NCBI RefSeq assembly: GCF_000215935.2
Contig: NZ_AFNU02000002.1
Location: 124,001 to 188,000 of the forward strand
Reading direction: 5' to 3'
Length of the DNA: 64,000 nt
Origin: Haloplasma contractile SSD-17B
Lineage (GTDB): Bacteria > Bacillota_I > Bacilli_A > Haloplasmatales > Haloplasmataceae
Shown piece after piece: positions 1 to 9,040 of the stretch (the stretch's first letter is position 1; every line of letters starts with the position of its first letter). The translations under genes and the position numbers were made by a program. The notes under the pieces were generated by a model, which was given only the letters and a program-made list of their open reading frames with translations, was not told where the DNA came from and did no database searches.

Positions 1-629
1 TCTGCACCTGTATCCCAAGTGTGAAGTGTCCAACTATCGTATGCAGTTTCATCATTACGAACTTCTGGGTCGTAATATAGAACAGTAATAGTTCCTAATG
101 ACGCATTTTCTCGTCCAAGACGCGCGAAATCTGTTGGGTTGTTAAAGAATGAATAAGCATCTGTGTTTACAAACACTCCATCATTTCCCTGAATAAAGTA
201 TACATGCAGCTCATCAACTGTTCCATCAATTAATGAAGACCAATCGTATTCAATATTCGCTCCACCAGCTGAATCTTTGTAGTCACCAGGCCAGGTAGCA
301 GTGTCCGATGCAAGATTTTGACTAATAGGTATAAACGCACCTTTGTCATCTAAAGAATCTGCTGCAGAACGATCAACACAGATTTCTATTACAGCTCCAA
401 AATCATCTGTTCCTGATTTAGCAACACCGTCCGCTGAACCTGAATCACCATTCCCCCAAGTCCAAACACCAACTTCATCATATACATCATCTAGACGTTT
501 GTAATGAACAACTACTTTTGCGTCGTCACATGCCTTTTCAGTATATTCGGCATTAATATCTATTATAGAAACCCCAAAAGTTACTATTGTAGCAACCATA
601 ATTAAAAGAAAAGATAATAATTTCTTCAT
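1..629 (-). CDS. Secreted CBM41-type starch-binding protein, N-terminal part (runs off the left edge)
   Basis: This open frame starts at 629 behind an AGGAGGAG site and continues past base 1, so only about 209 codons are visible. It begins with a signal peptide (MKKLLSFLLIMVATIVTFGV) without a lipobox Cys; cleavage probably follows INA near residue 28. A segment starting VVVHYKRLDD and ending ELHVYFIQGN matches the CBM41 fold of the two pullulanases downstream (VVVHYHRVEG, EIHIWFIEGQ). A second such unit starts near residue 185 (ITVLYYDPEV). Tandem CBM41 modules usually precede pullulanase or amylase catalytic domains, so the missing part is probably a GH13 enzyme. That is inference. The gene has its own regulated promoter at 684-746. 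Confidence 0.8.
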   Translation of the reverse strand, partial: MKKLLSFLLIMVATIVTFGVSIIDINAEYTEKACDDAKVVVHYKRLDDVYDEVGVWTWGNGDSGSADGVAKSGTDDFGAVIEICVDRSAADSLDDKGAFIPISQNLASDTATWPGDYKDSAGGANIEYDWSSLIDGTVDELHVYFIQGNDGVFVNTDAYSFFNNPTDFARLGRENASLGTITVLYYDPEVRNDETAYDSWTLHTWDTGA

Positions 630-663
630 AAACTTTCTCCTCCTATATTATTTAATTTTATAT

Positions 664-746
664 TTGAAATCGCTTTCCTCTAGATTATAAGATTTTATAA
701 GATTTTTGTAAATTAAAAATTTTGATTTTGTTTGTACAAAACCGAC
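664..746 (-). promoter_or_regulatory. Promoter of the CBM41 gene: TTGTACAA box, -10 and cre-like operator
   Basis: Read on the minus strand, GTCGGTTTTGTACAA (746-732) is followed after exactly 42 nt by TATAAT (689-684). A GAAATCGCTTTC palindrome typical of CcpA/LacI operators (666-677) lies just downstream of the -10. The same layout recurs upstream of four other glucan genes in the window. Confidence 0.65.
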
Positions 747-805
747 TTCATTATTAAAATTTTTCCGTAACCATGTATAATGTGACTTTTAAATAACATA
801 AGCGT

Positions 806-846
806 ATAAAAAAATAGGAATCCTGTATCCTTTACAGAAATTCCTA
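806..846 (-). terminator. Intrinsic terminator of the first AraC regulator
   Basis: On the minus strand a stem of AGGAATTTCTGT with ACAGGATTCCT (one bulge) overlaps the stop codon at 844 and is followed by ATTTTTTTAT. Confidence 0.75.
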
Positions 847-1758
847 TAATTTTGTCTTTTTATCTAAACGAGCATTTTTATAAAATTCAAGTGGTGGTAT
901 TCCGACATATTTTTTAAATAACTTACTGAAATAATAGGGATTATCGATCCCAACTAAATACGCAACGACAGAAATCTTCACATCATTATTTAATAGTATT
1001 TCTTTTGCTTTTTCTATTTTCTTTAATTGAAGATATTGTTGAATACTACAACCATTATACTTCTTAAACAAACGATTTAAATAATCGTAGTTGAATTCGA
1101 ACTTTTCCACAACCATTTCTTTTGTAACCTGTCTATAAGAGTTTGATTCAATAAATTTTTTAACTTGTTGTGCTGTGAAAAAAGTTTTAGAAACCTTTTT
1201 GTAAAATTTATTATTTTTCTCATTTAAAATTAAGCGATATAAACGAATAAAAATTTCAATTAAACGAGTCGCGCATAGTACAGCATGAAAGTCATTTCCA
1301 TTATAATAGTCCTCAGCACCTTCTTCTACGTCATTAATTATTTTATAAAAGGAATTTAAATCCTTAACACTATAATGTTTAGGTAAATACAAATAGAAAT
1401 CTTTAAACTCTTTTTGATCATTAAAATAAGGTGATTTATTATGGTAAATCATATTGTCCAACTCTTTATCATTCTTGTATTCGTATTCTATATCATCAAT
1501 TTTAAAGTGAATATAGTAATAATCACATGCAGAAGCTTTATATCCAATATGCCTCTTCTCAGGTTCTAACACCAAAATGTCACCTTTAGTTAAATGATAG
1601 TGTGTTTCCCCTTCTTTAATATACAAATCACCACCGTTTACTATAAACAAGATGTACTCATCGGATATGCGTTCAAAGTGTTTCCATTTAGTCTGATATT
1701 TTACATGACCAATAAAGGTTACTTTTGGTAGTGTACCTGTGTTTATTTTGAAGTACAT
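844..1758 (-). CDS. AraC-family transcriptional regulator (copy 1)
   Basis: A 304-residue regulator with an N-terminal cupin-like sugar-sensing domain (about residues 15-90) and a C-terminal AraC DNA-binding domain with two helix-turn-helix units (about 195-295; the last contains VAYLVGIDNPYYFSKLFKKY). The start is set at 1758 (MYFKINTG): GAGAGGAG lies 8 nt upstream, and the N-terminus then aligns with the divergent paralogue (MLFYLQKDK). An ATG seven codons earlier has no ribosome site. The protein is clearly paralogous to the one at 2295. Its place between CBM41, pullulanase and dextranase genes makes it a candidate activator of the TTGTACAA promoters, but no binding is shown. Confidence 0.9.
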   Translation of the reverse strand: MYFKINTGTLPKVTFIGHVKYQTKWKHFERISDEYILFIVNGGDLYIKEGETHYHLTKGDILVLEPEKRHIGYKASACDYYYIHFKIDDIEYEYKNDKELDNMIYHNKSPYFNDQKEFKDFYLYLPKHYSVKDLNSFYKIINDVEEGAEDYYNGNDFHAVLCATRLIEIFIRLYRLILNEKNNKFYKKVSKTFFTAQQVKKFIESNSYRQVTKEMVVEKFEFNYDYLNRLFKKYNGCSIQQYLQLKKIEKAKEILLNNDVKISVVAYLVGIDNPYYFSKLFKKYVGIPPLEFYKNARLDKKTKL

Positions 1759-1840
1759 GCAATCACTCCTCTCTCCCATTTTATCACTTTATAAGTGTAT
1801 AGTAAACAGATTTGTAGGTCTACTAACTTACTTTACAATC

Positions 1841-1870
1841 ATAAAAGAACGCCTACTTTCTAGTAGGCGT
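1841..1870 (-). terminator. Terminator-like hairpin in the leader of AraC copy 1
   Basis: On the minus strand ACGCCTAC, TAGAAA, GTAGGCGT and then TTCTTTTATG has the form of an intrinsic terminator about 90 nt upstream of the start at 1758. It could be an attenuator of the regulator gene or the end of a small upstream transcript. I see no gene feeding into it. Confidence 0.45.
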
Positions 1871-2200
1871 CTCGCGTTTCTCGATTTAAAAGATATTTAA
1901 TGTTATGACACTATTTTAAAGTCTAACTGATTAACTCTTGTTTTCAATTAGAAAACACACCTTGAACCAGAGTTTCCATTTATAACTAAATTAACAGTAA
2001 TTACAAATAAACTAAATAACTATATATACGTCACACTTTTATATGTTCTAATACTTTTACATTTTTTACTATCTATATATTTATTGTTTAAATTTAGTCT
2101 GTTCTATATAATATACCGTAACAGACAGGTTCTTACATTTCGACTGTCTGCTTCACTGTAAACTGACTGTAAATGTCGATAGATTTATCTTTTCAAAAAT

Positions 2201-2217
2201 GTGTAACCGTTTAACGG
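2201..2217 (+). promoter_or_regulatory. Cre-like or LacI-type operator upstream of AraC copy 2
   Basis: GTGTAACCGTTTAACGG resembles the CcpA cre consensus and the TATGAAACCGTTTAACAC site at the dextranase promoter. It contains the perfect palindrome CCGTTTAACGG. It lies about 80 bp upstream of the start codon at 2295. Confidence 0.5.
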
Positions 2218-2294
2218 GTACGATACCTTGTTTTATCATTGTGAAAAGAGGTTTATTTATATATAATTAATATAAAGGAATAGGAGGGATCAAT

Positions 2295-3224
2295 ATGTTA
2301 TTTTATCTTCAAAAAGATAAATTTTTCCCTAACGTTGAGTCAATTGGATTAAGCAATAAATTACAGGGGTTTAAACACAAAAAAATACACAATGATGATT
2401 ATATGATATATATTGTTAAAGATGGGGATCTATATATTATGGAAAATCAAGACGAGTATCACCTTACGGCTGGTGATGTCTTCATATTGGAACCTAATAA
2501 AACATATATGGGATACAAAAAATCAAGTTGTCAATATTTTCATATTCAATTTATGTCTGAGTTTAGTTTTCAAGTATTAGATAATGATGAGAATTCATTC
2601 ACCAAAATGTTTATTAATAATCGGAAGAAATCATTACATGGTACGGATGAAGAATCAAATAAAGACGACTCAAAGTATGACATCTATATCCCTAAACATT
2701 TTAATATTAAAAATCCAAATCATTTCTTAACGATTGAAAATTTAGTGAATAAGGCCATTGCTGATTTTAATAATAAATTTGAAAACTATTATATCTTTGT
2801 CTCTGCAATTATATTGCAGATTCTCATTATTCTATCAAGAGAATATGTCACTACGATTTACCAAACTGATGTGAATACTAAGCACACTGAGAAAGTTTAC
2901 TTTATTATAGAAAAACTACTAGGTTTTATTAATTCAAATTACCAATCTAAAATCAACGCAGAGATGATTGAAGACCATATGAATTTAAATTACGACTACT
3001 TAAACAAACTATTCAAACGTTATATGGATACAACGATTGGAAAGTACATACAGATGAAACGTATTAATGCTGCAAAGACATTAATAAAAGATACCGATTT
3101 AAATTTCTCAGATATTGCTTACCTAGTAGGGATCGATGACCCTTATTACTTTAGTAAAGTATTCAAGAAACAAACAGGAGTTTCACCTACAAACTATGCA
3201 TCCATGACAAGGTTACACGCATAG
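2295..3224 (+). CDS. AraC-family transcriptional regulator (copy 2)
   Basis: A 309-residue paralogue of the regulator at 844-1758, divergently transcribed. An AraC-type cupin (about residues 15-90; YHLTAGDVFILEPNKTYMGY is shared almost unchanged) precedes a linker and the two-HTH domain (about 200-305; DIAYLVGIDDPYYFSKVFKK). TAGGAGGGATCAAT precedes the ATG. The linker is longer and more polar than in copy 1 (GTDEESNKDDSKYD). A cre-like palindrome at 2201-2217 suggests catabolite or LacI-type control of the regulator itself. The two copies may respond to different glucan-derived sugars; that is inference from duplication and context. Confidence 0.9.
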   Translation: MLFYLQKDKFFPNVESIGLSNKLQGFKHKKIHNDDYMIYIVKDGDLYIMENQDEYHLTAGDVFILEPNKTYMGYKKSSCQYFHIQFMSEFSFQVLDNDENSFTKMFINNRKKSLHGTDEESNKDDSKYDIYIPKHFNIKNPNHFLTIENLVNKAIADFNNKFENYYIFVSAIILQILIILSREYVTTIYQTDVNTKHTEKVYFIIEKLLGFINSNYQSKINAEMIEDHMNLNYDYLNKLFKRYMDTTIGKYIQMKRINAAKTLIKDTDLNFSDIAYLVGIDDPYYFSKVFKKQTGVSPTNYASMTRLHA

Positions 3225-3239
3225 AAATAAACAATAAAA

Positions 3240-3280
3240 TGGCTATTATAATGAATCTAATTCTATTATAATAGCCTTTT
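3240..3280 (+). terminator. Intrinsic terminator after AraC copy 2
   Basis: GGCTATTATAAT and ATTATAATAGCC form a 12-bp stem followed by TTTTCATCTTTT, shortly after the stop at 3224. Confidence 0.8.
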
Positions 3281-3332
3281 CATCTTTTATAAATAGATAA
3301 TCTCTACTTCGTTTGTAAAATAACTTAAGATT

Positions 3333-3375
3333 ATTATAAAAAGTCACGTTCAGATTAATCTGAACGTGACTTTCT
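3333..3375 (-). terminator. Intrinsic terminator of the first pullulanase gene
   Basis: A perfect palindrome (3340-3373: AAAGTCACGTTCAGATT and its complement) is followed on the minus strand by TTTTTATAAT, downstream of the stop codon at 3399. Confidence 0.85.
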
Positions 3376-3398
3376 CATATTCTATTCAATTAGTTCTA

Positions 3399-5945
3399 TT
3401 AATCTAAATATGCAACAATTGTTCCATGAGCAGAAACTTGAATTTCATTACCTGTAATCTGACGAAGTACTTCAGTTCCAGCTTGGTTTTCGTCCACTAC
3501 AATATTCCATGTTCCATTATGTGGTACGGTTACATCTACTGGGTTACTCTTACCGTTAAATAACACTAAAATTGTTCCCCAGGCATCATTGTTTGCATTG
3601 TTTTCAATCGTATAACCTATAACCCCTGATTGAGTATTCGTGATAAAGCTTAAGTTTTCATTGATGTCAGCTTTCGTAGTCATTCTAAATGCAGGGTGTG
3701 CTTGTCTTAATTCAATTAGTCCTTTGTGATAATTAAATACATCTACATATTCTAATTTCTCTGTCCATTCTAATTGGTTGATTTCATCAGACGATTCATA
3801 ACTGTTATGATCGCCATCTTTAGTACGTAAGAAATCAGTTCCTGCATGTAAGAATGGTATTCCTTGAGAGGTTAATACAATTGCATTTGCTTGCTTATGC
3901 ATTAAGATTCGTTCCTCAAGGCTGTATGAACCAGCTGAATGAGTAAGTTTATCCCAAAGTGTTTTGTTATCATGTGCCGAAGCATAATTAATTACTTGCT
4001 CAGGATCAATAGCCCATCCACTTGTTCCACCAGTGATTCCAAATTTCACATCACCTTCTCTATAGCCATTTTGAATAAATCCTTGGTCCGTTCCATCAGG
4101 TGAACCTTTCATACCATCACGAGTTGTATCATTAAAGGCAGCAACACCTGGCATATTATGAATATTATGTTTTCCTGCTTTTAAATCACCTCTTAGTGGT
4201 GATCCGCCTGCATCCCAAGGTTCACCATATACGATAATTGAATCATCTATTTCATTTAATGTTGTTCTAATTTGATTCATTGTCTCTACATCATGTAATG
4301 CCATTAAATCAAATCGGAACCCATCAATGTTATATTCCGTTGCCCAGTATGAAACAGAATCAACCATTAACTTTCTTACCATAAGACGTTCTGATGCTAA
4401 TTCGTTCCCACAACCAGAACCATTAGCGAAGTGACCATTTACTAGCCTATAATAATAATTAGGTACTAATTTATTTAAGTTAGAATCTTGTGATGGACCT
4501 GTATGGTTGTAAACTACATCCATAACAACACGGATATCATTTTGGTGAAGTTTTTGTACCATTTGTTTGAATTCATTCACTCGAACATTTCCATCGTACG
4601 CATTAGTTGAGTATGACCCTTCAGGTACATTATAGTTTAATGGGTTATAACCCCAGTTAAATTCAGCATTTACTTCGTTATTTGCATGATCAAACGAAGG
4701 CAGTAAGTGAAGATGTGTAATCCCTAATTCTTTTAGGTGATCAAGTCCTGTTGTTACGGACATTCCTGTTGATGGATCTGTATAAGATGTTCCTTCCTCT
4801 ACTATTCCCAGGAACGTCCCTACTTCCTCTATTCCAGAGTTCGGATCTGTTGATAAATCCCGAACGTGAAGCTCGTATATAATTGAATCTTCACGATTCA
4901 CTAACTCTGGTCGATTGTATGTATTAAAATATTCAGGGTTTGTAGCATCTAAGTCAACGATCATTCCACGAGAACCATTGATACCCGCACTTTTCGCATA
5001 TGGATCAACAACTTCAAACGTATCATCAAAGTTTGAAACGGTATACGTATAATACTTACCGAATAATGCTTCACTCGATTCATAAACCCACGTACCATTA
5101 ACATCTTCTTCCATGCTATAAGTAGTTGCGATTCCATCTTTTCCTGCATCATAAATATTAACTTTCATTTCATTCGCTAAGGGAGCCCATACCCTAAACA
5201 TAAATGTTTGAGTTGTATCATTATAGGTTACACCTAGGTCATCCCCTTCATACGTATATGTTTCTATAAAGTAATCACTATCATAGAACGAATCAACGTT
5301 AATCGTTTCTTCTAGTTCCCCTACAATTACTTTACTACGGCGATTTGTTAAATCAAATGTTCTGTCTAAGGTAATTAGTACTCTCGTCCCGTCTTCTGTA
5401 TAATCGAGCGATTCGATATTATATCCATAGTAGAAACTTCCTGTTACATCGATTTCAGTACTTGATGAGATTTTACGGTCAATGTCAACTGAAATTACAT
5501 TTTTCTTTATTAACTCTACATTTTTTATTTCTGGCTCTGTAGATAATTCCTTGAAACTAATTGTAGATTGTCCTTCTATGAACCATATATGAATCTCATT
5601 ATTCTCATCTGGATCTATTTCTAAGACATCTATAAAGGCCTTTGATAAATCTACATTATTATCATCCTTAGAAATCTTAATTCCAATACGTTCAGAATCT
5701 TTTAAAGTGCCATCTAAATCTAGTCTAGCGACCTTACCAAAGTCGTTCTCTTTATCAAACTGGATTGTTTCTTCATTGGATTTTTCTGGATAAAATTCCC
5801 AAGCTGATACATTCCAATCCGTATAATCCCCTTCTACACGATGGTAGTGAACAACTACAGTTGTATGATCTTCTTCATTTTGTCCTCCATTACATCCTAT
5901 TAAGATAAAAAGTAATGGGAGTAATATATAAATAATACGTTTCAT
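3399..5945 (-). CDS. pulA: Surface lipoprotein type I pullulanase (GH13_14)
   Basis: An 848-residue enzyme that hydrolyses alpha-1,6 branches of pullulan, glycogen or amylopectin at the cell surface. The lipobox is FILIGC with Cys18. A CBM41 starch-binding module spans about residues 28-130, then an Ig-like linker domain, a CBM48-like N-domain (about 245-330, FRVWAPL) and the GH13 barrel with YNWGYNPLNYNVPEGSYS-type type I signatures. Predicted catalytic residues are Asp546 (FRFD), Glu575 (YGEP) and Asp659 (AHDN). The start follows GAGGAGGATTAATA. A paralogue lies directly upstream at 6132. Promoter elements at 6009-6071 match the island-wide pattern. Pullulanase is assigned with high confidence; exact substrate preference is not visible. 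Confidence 0.95.
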   Translation of the reverse strand: MKRIIYILLPLLFILIGCNGGQNEEDHTTVVVHYHRVEGDYTDWNVSAWEFYPEKSNEETIQFDKENDFGKVARLDLDGTLKDSERIGIKISKDDNNVDLSKAFIDVLEIDPDENNEIHIWFIEGQSTISFKELSTEPEIKNVELIKKNVISVDIDRKISSSTEIDVTGSFYYGYNIESLDYTEDGTRVLITLDRTFDLTNRRSKVIVGELEETINVDSFYDSDYFIETYTYEGDDLGVTYNDTTQTFMFRVWAPLANEMKVNIYDAGKDGIATTYSMEEDVNGTWVYESSEALFGKYYTYTVSNFDDTFEVVDPYAKSAGINGSRGMIVDLDATNPEYFNTYNRPELVNREDSIIYELHVRDLSTDPNSGIEEVGTFLGIVEEGTSYTDPSTGMSVTTGLDHLKELGITHLHLLPSFDHANNEVNAEFNWGYNPLNYNVPEGSYSTNAYDGNVRVNEFKQMVQKLHQNDIRVVMDVVYNHTGPSQDSNLNKLVPNYYYRLVNGHFANGSGCGNELASERLMVRKLMVDSVSYWATEYNIDGFRFDLMALHDVETMNQIRTTLNEIDDSIIVYGEPWDAGGSPLRGDLKAGKHNIHNMPGVAAFNDTTRDGMKGSPDGTDQGFIQNGYREGDVKFGITGGTSGWAIDPEQVINYASAHDNKTLWDKLTHSAGSYSLEERILMHKQANAIVLTSQGIPFLHAGTDFLRTKDGDHNSYESSDEINQLEWTEKLEYVDVFNYHKGLIELRQAHPAFRMTTKADINENLSFITNTQSGVIGYTIENNANNDAWGTILVLFNGKSNPVDVTVPHNGTWNIVVDENQAGTEVLRQITGNEIQVSAHGTIVAYLD

Positions 5946-6008
5946 TATTAATCCTCCTCTTAATGTGATTAAGTCTATTTATTAATATTTTTAAGTTTTA
6001 CCTACTAC

Positions 6009-6071
6009 ATTATAAAACGCTTTACTAAAAAAGAACATGTACAATGTCTTGTTTATTTGTACTAAATCTAC
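6009..6071 (-). promoter_or_regulatory. Promoter of the first pullulanase gene
   Basis: On the minus strand GTAGATTTAGTACAA (6071-6057) precedes TATAAT (6014-6009) by exactly 42 nt. A second half-site GTACAT begins 20 nt after the first GTACAA. A cre-like TATAAAACGCTTTACT (6011-6026) overlaps the -10. The block TACATGTTCTTTTTT is also present at the neopullulanase promoter. Confidence 0.7.
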
Positions 6072-6082
6072 GTTTTAATAAC

Positions 6083-6120
6083 AGAAATGTAGGTAAAATT
6101 TGCGACATTCTACCTACATC
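6083..6120 (-). terminator. Probable terminator of the second pullulanase gene
   Basis: ATGTAGGTA and TACCTACAT pair around a 13-15 nt loop, followed on the minus strand by a weak TTTCTGTTATT tract. It lies just after the stop at 6132. Confidence 0.55.
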
Positions 6121-6131
6121 ACTTTTCTTAA

Positions 6132-8825
6132 TTATTTATATGCAATAATTGTGCCATGTCCCGCTACTGTAATTGAATCTGCATCTACTGTGTCTAGTAT
6201 TTCAGTACCTGCCGTATTTTCATCGACAACAACATTCCAAGTACCATCTAGATATTCTGCTAGATCGACTGTTCTCTCAGTGTCATTGCCATTAAATAAT
6301 ACTAAGATTGTTTCCCAATCATCACCATTTGCATGATTGTTTAATGTATACCCTATAATTTCAAATTCACCGGAATCTGAATAGGTTTCAATGTGGATAA
6401 AGTTAAAATGTTCAATGACTTCCTCTCGAGTATTTAGCCTAAACGCTGGATGTTCATTGCGAAGTTTTATTAATCCTTTATAGTATTCAAATACATAGTT
6501 GTATTCTGCTTTACGATCCCATTCTAACTGATTAATCTCGTCCGGTAAATTGTAACTATTATGCTCTCCGTCTTTAGTACGTAAGAAGTCTACACCTGCA
6601 TGTAAGAACGGAATCCCCTGAGATGTTAGTACAACCGAGTTTGCTAATTTTTGCATTTGAATACGAGTTGATTCTAATTCGTGACCGGCCGTGTTATAAA
6701 TTTGGTCCCAAAGTGTTTCATTATCATGCGATGTAACGTAATTAATTGATTGTTGTGGATCACTAGCCCACGTGTATTTATCGCTATATGTTTGGTCGTT
6801 TGAGTTGTTTGGATCGTAATAATCAATTGCTCCAACAATACCAAACTTCACATCATTAATGCGATCACCTGTTTGAATAAATCCGCTTTTAAGTCCTTCC
6901 CGGATATCATCATTGAACACACCTACACCAGGAACCTGACTAATATGATGCTTCTGAACTTGCTGTTCCCACGGTAATGGAGTGAGTCCACCAGTCCAAC
7001 CTTCACCATAAACAATAATAGATGGATCAATTTCATCTAAGGCAGCACGTACCTGGTTCATCGTTTCAATATCATGTAAAGCCATAAGGTCAAAACGAAA
7101 TCCATCTATTTTATATTCAGTTGCCCAGTAGACTACAGAATCAACAATAAATTTCCTTACCATTTTGCGTTCAGATGCAGTTTCACTTCCAGTACCTGAA
7201 CCATTTGACCAATGGCCATCTACTATTCGATAATAATAGTTAGGAACTAATTTATTCAGATTTGAATCGTGTGTGGGTCCTGTATGATTATATACAACAT
7301 CCATAACAACACGAATACCGTTTTGATGCATAGATTGTACCATTTGTTTAAATTCGTTTACACGAACTTCTCCATTATATGGATCGGTTGAATATGAACC
7401 TTCAGGAACATTGAAATTTAATGGATCATATCCCCAATTAAATTGATCATTACGCCTTTCATCAACTGAAGCGTAGTCAAATGCAGGAAGTAAGTGTACG
7501 TGTGTAATCCCAAGTTCTTTTATGTGATCAAGTCCTGTTGTAACAGTTACACCAGTATCCTCATTCGTATAAGTTGTTCCTTCCTGCGTGAATGCCATGA
7601 ACTTTCCTTTATACTCGTCTTTTACATTTGATGTTTCATGTATAGATAAGTCTCTAACGTGAAGTTCATAGATTATTGCATCTTCATGTTCAACAAATGT
7701 TTTGGCTGTTGTTAAATTCCAATTTAGAGGATCAGTTGTATTTAAATCTAATATCATTCCACGCCTTCCATTTACACCAGCAGATTTCGCGTATGGATCT
7801 ACTACTTCATGAGTGTTACCATGATTTGTAACTTTATACGTATAGTATTTTCCATGTAAGTCTTCATCAACTGTTGCTACCCATGTCCCCTTTAATGATT
7901 TTGTCATATCAATTTGCTTATAGATATCATTCTTAGTAGCGTCTCCACCGTTGTAGAGTGTTAATTTCATTTCACTTGCAATAGGAGCCCATACTCTAAA
8001 TGATGATTGGGACTTTGTATAAGTTACCCCTAAATCGTCACCATCATAATATAAAAATTCATCAAATAGATTTGTATTATACAGTGATTCCCCTTTAAAT
8101 GATTTTGCAGTAGAACCATTGATTAAGATACGATAATCTGTGTGTGAAAAATCAAAATCTCCGGCAAGTGTTAATGTTGCTCCCATCCCGTCTGTGTTTA
8201 TATTTACATCGCGAATATCTAAATTTTCTAGCCCTCCTAAGAGTTCAATCTTATCCTGATTTGATATTTCTTGGTCAGTCTCGATTGTAATTTCTCGTAA
8301 TGAGTTAATAGTGTATGCTGTCACTCTTGGTCCCAAGTACATGTTATCTAGGTTTTTATAAATCATTTCTTCACCCTGAAGCAGCCATACATGTACTTCA
8401 TTGTTTTCATCTGTCTCATATGTATTTATAAATCGATTTTGATCAATATCTTTTTCTTCCCAGTCGCCTTTTTTAACGATTATTCCAATCTTAGTTGAAT
8501 CGTTTAACTCAGCTTTAAGTGGAATTCTAGCTACTTTTCCAAAATCATCACTTCTAGTGAATGAATACTCTTTCCCATCTTTATCGATTGGTCTTGATTG
8601 CCATAACCATAAATTCCAATCATCATAATCCCCATTTGTTCGTTTATAATGGATGACAAGCGTTTTGTCCCCTAGTTTCTCATCATCATTTTGCTGTGTA
8701 TGATTTGTCTCTACTGATACATCAGTAAGTTCTGTTGTACTTGTTGTATCTACTCGACTTGTACATCCAACTAGCACAACTAAAAACAAACTTAACAGAA
8801 GTCGAAGAATTGTTTTTAGTTTCAT
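6132..8825 (-). CDS. pulA: Second surface lipoprotein type I pullulanase (GH13_14)
   Basis: An 897-residue paralogue of the pullulanase at 3399 with the same architecture: lipobox VVLVGC (Cys21), a Thr/Ser/Asp-rich spacer, CBM41 (about residues 54-160), an Ig-like domain, a CBM48-like module (about 270-350) and the GH13 barrel. Predicted catalytic residues are Asp579 (FRFD), Glu608 (YGEG) and Asp701 (SHDN). It differs after the acid/base residue (EGWTGG instead of EPWDAGG) and has a longer insert before the third carboxylate (DYYDPNNSND), so branch-length preference may differ. GAGGAGGGTACAAA precedes the start. Its promoter has a good -10 (TATAAT 8867-8872) but only a weak match to the TTGTACAA box. 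Confidence 0.95.
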   Translation of the reverse strand: MKLKTILRLLLSLFLVVLVGCTSRVDTTSTTELTDVSVETNHTQQNDDEKLGDKTLVIHYKRTNGDYDDWNLWLWQSRPIDKDGKEYSFTRSDDFGKVARIPLKAELNDSTKIGIIVKKGDWEEKDIDQNRFINTYETDENNEVHVWLLQGEEMIYKNLDNMYLGPRVTAYTINSLREITIETDQEISNQDKIELLGGLENLDIRDVNINTDGMGATLTLAGDFDFSHTDYRILINGSTAKSFKGESLYNTNLFDEFLYYDGDDLGVTYTKSQSSFRVWAPIASEMKLTLYNGGDATKNDIYKQIDMTKSLKGTWVATVDEDLHGKYYTYKVTNHGNTHEVVDPYAKSAGVNGRRGMILDLNTTDPLNWNLTTAKTFVEHEDAIIYELHVRDLSIHETSNVKDEYKGKFMAFTQEGTTYTNEDTGVTVTTGLDHIKELGITHVHLLPAFDYASVDERRNDQFNWGYDPLNFNVPEGSYSTDPYNGEVRVNEFKQMVQSMHQNGIRVVMDVVYNHTGPTHDSNLNKLVPNYYYRIVDGHWSNGSGTGSETASERKMVRKFIVDSVVYWATEYKIDGFRFDLMALHDIETMNQVRAALDEIDPSIIVYGEGWTGGLTPLPWEQQVQKHHISQVPGVGVFNDDIREGLKSGFIQTGDRINDVKFGIVGAIDYYDPNNSNDQTYSDKYTWASDPQQSINYVTSHDNETLWDQIYNTAGHELESTRIQMQKLANSVVLTSQGIPFLHAGVDFLRTKDGEHNSYNLPDEINQLEWDRKAEYNYVFEYYKGLIKLRNEHPAFRLNTREEVIEHFNFIHIETYSDSGEFEIIGYTLNNHANGDDWETILVLFNGNDTERTVDLAEYLDGTWNVVVDENTAGTEILDTVDADSITVAGHGTIIAYK

Positions 8826-8866
8826 TTTGTACCCTCCTCTAATTATCCCATTTACTAATTAATTTC

Positions 8867-9010
8867 ATTATATCAAAGCGGTTACAATTATAAAAGCGAT
8901 ATCACTGTGGTAACATTTACATGTTATGAGTTAACAGAACTTTCAAATGTCGAATTTGTACAAAGAATTCTTTATTTTACATGTTCTTTTTTATGATGAC
9001 CGATTATAAT
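8867..9010. promoter_or_regulatory. Divergent promoter region: pullulanase 2 (-) and neopullulanase (+)
   Basis: Plus strand: GTCGAATTTGTACAA (8949-8963), 41 nt, then TATAAT (9005-9010); the second half-site TTACAT starts at 8977. Minus strand: -10 TATAAT (8872-8867), with a degenerate CATGTAAAT where the box would be expected. Two cre-like sites, TATCAAAGCGGTTACAAT (8871-8888) and TAAAAGCGATATCACT (8891-8906), cover the minus-strand core promoter. Confidence 0.65.
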
Positions 9011-9040
9011 GTTAACTGATTAGGAAGGAGAGATTGTAAT

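Larger units (their letters stand above)
1759..2294. other. Divergent control region between the two AraC genes
   Basis: This 536 bp region has no credible gene. It contains a perfect 8-bp hairpin (ACGCCTAC, 6-nt loop, GTAGGCGT; 1849-1870) that is followed by TTCTTTTA on the minus strand and so lies in the leader of copy 1. Around 2123-2178 there are repeats of ACTGTAAA and an inverted CAGACAG/CTGTCTG pair. The segment 2201-2217 reads GTGTAACCGTTTAACGG, a cre-like site with an inner palindrome CCGTTTAACGG, placed upstream of copy 2. Confidence 0.5.
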
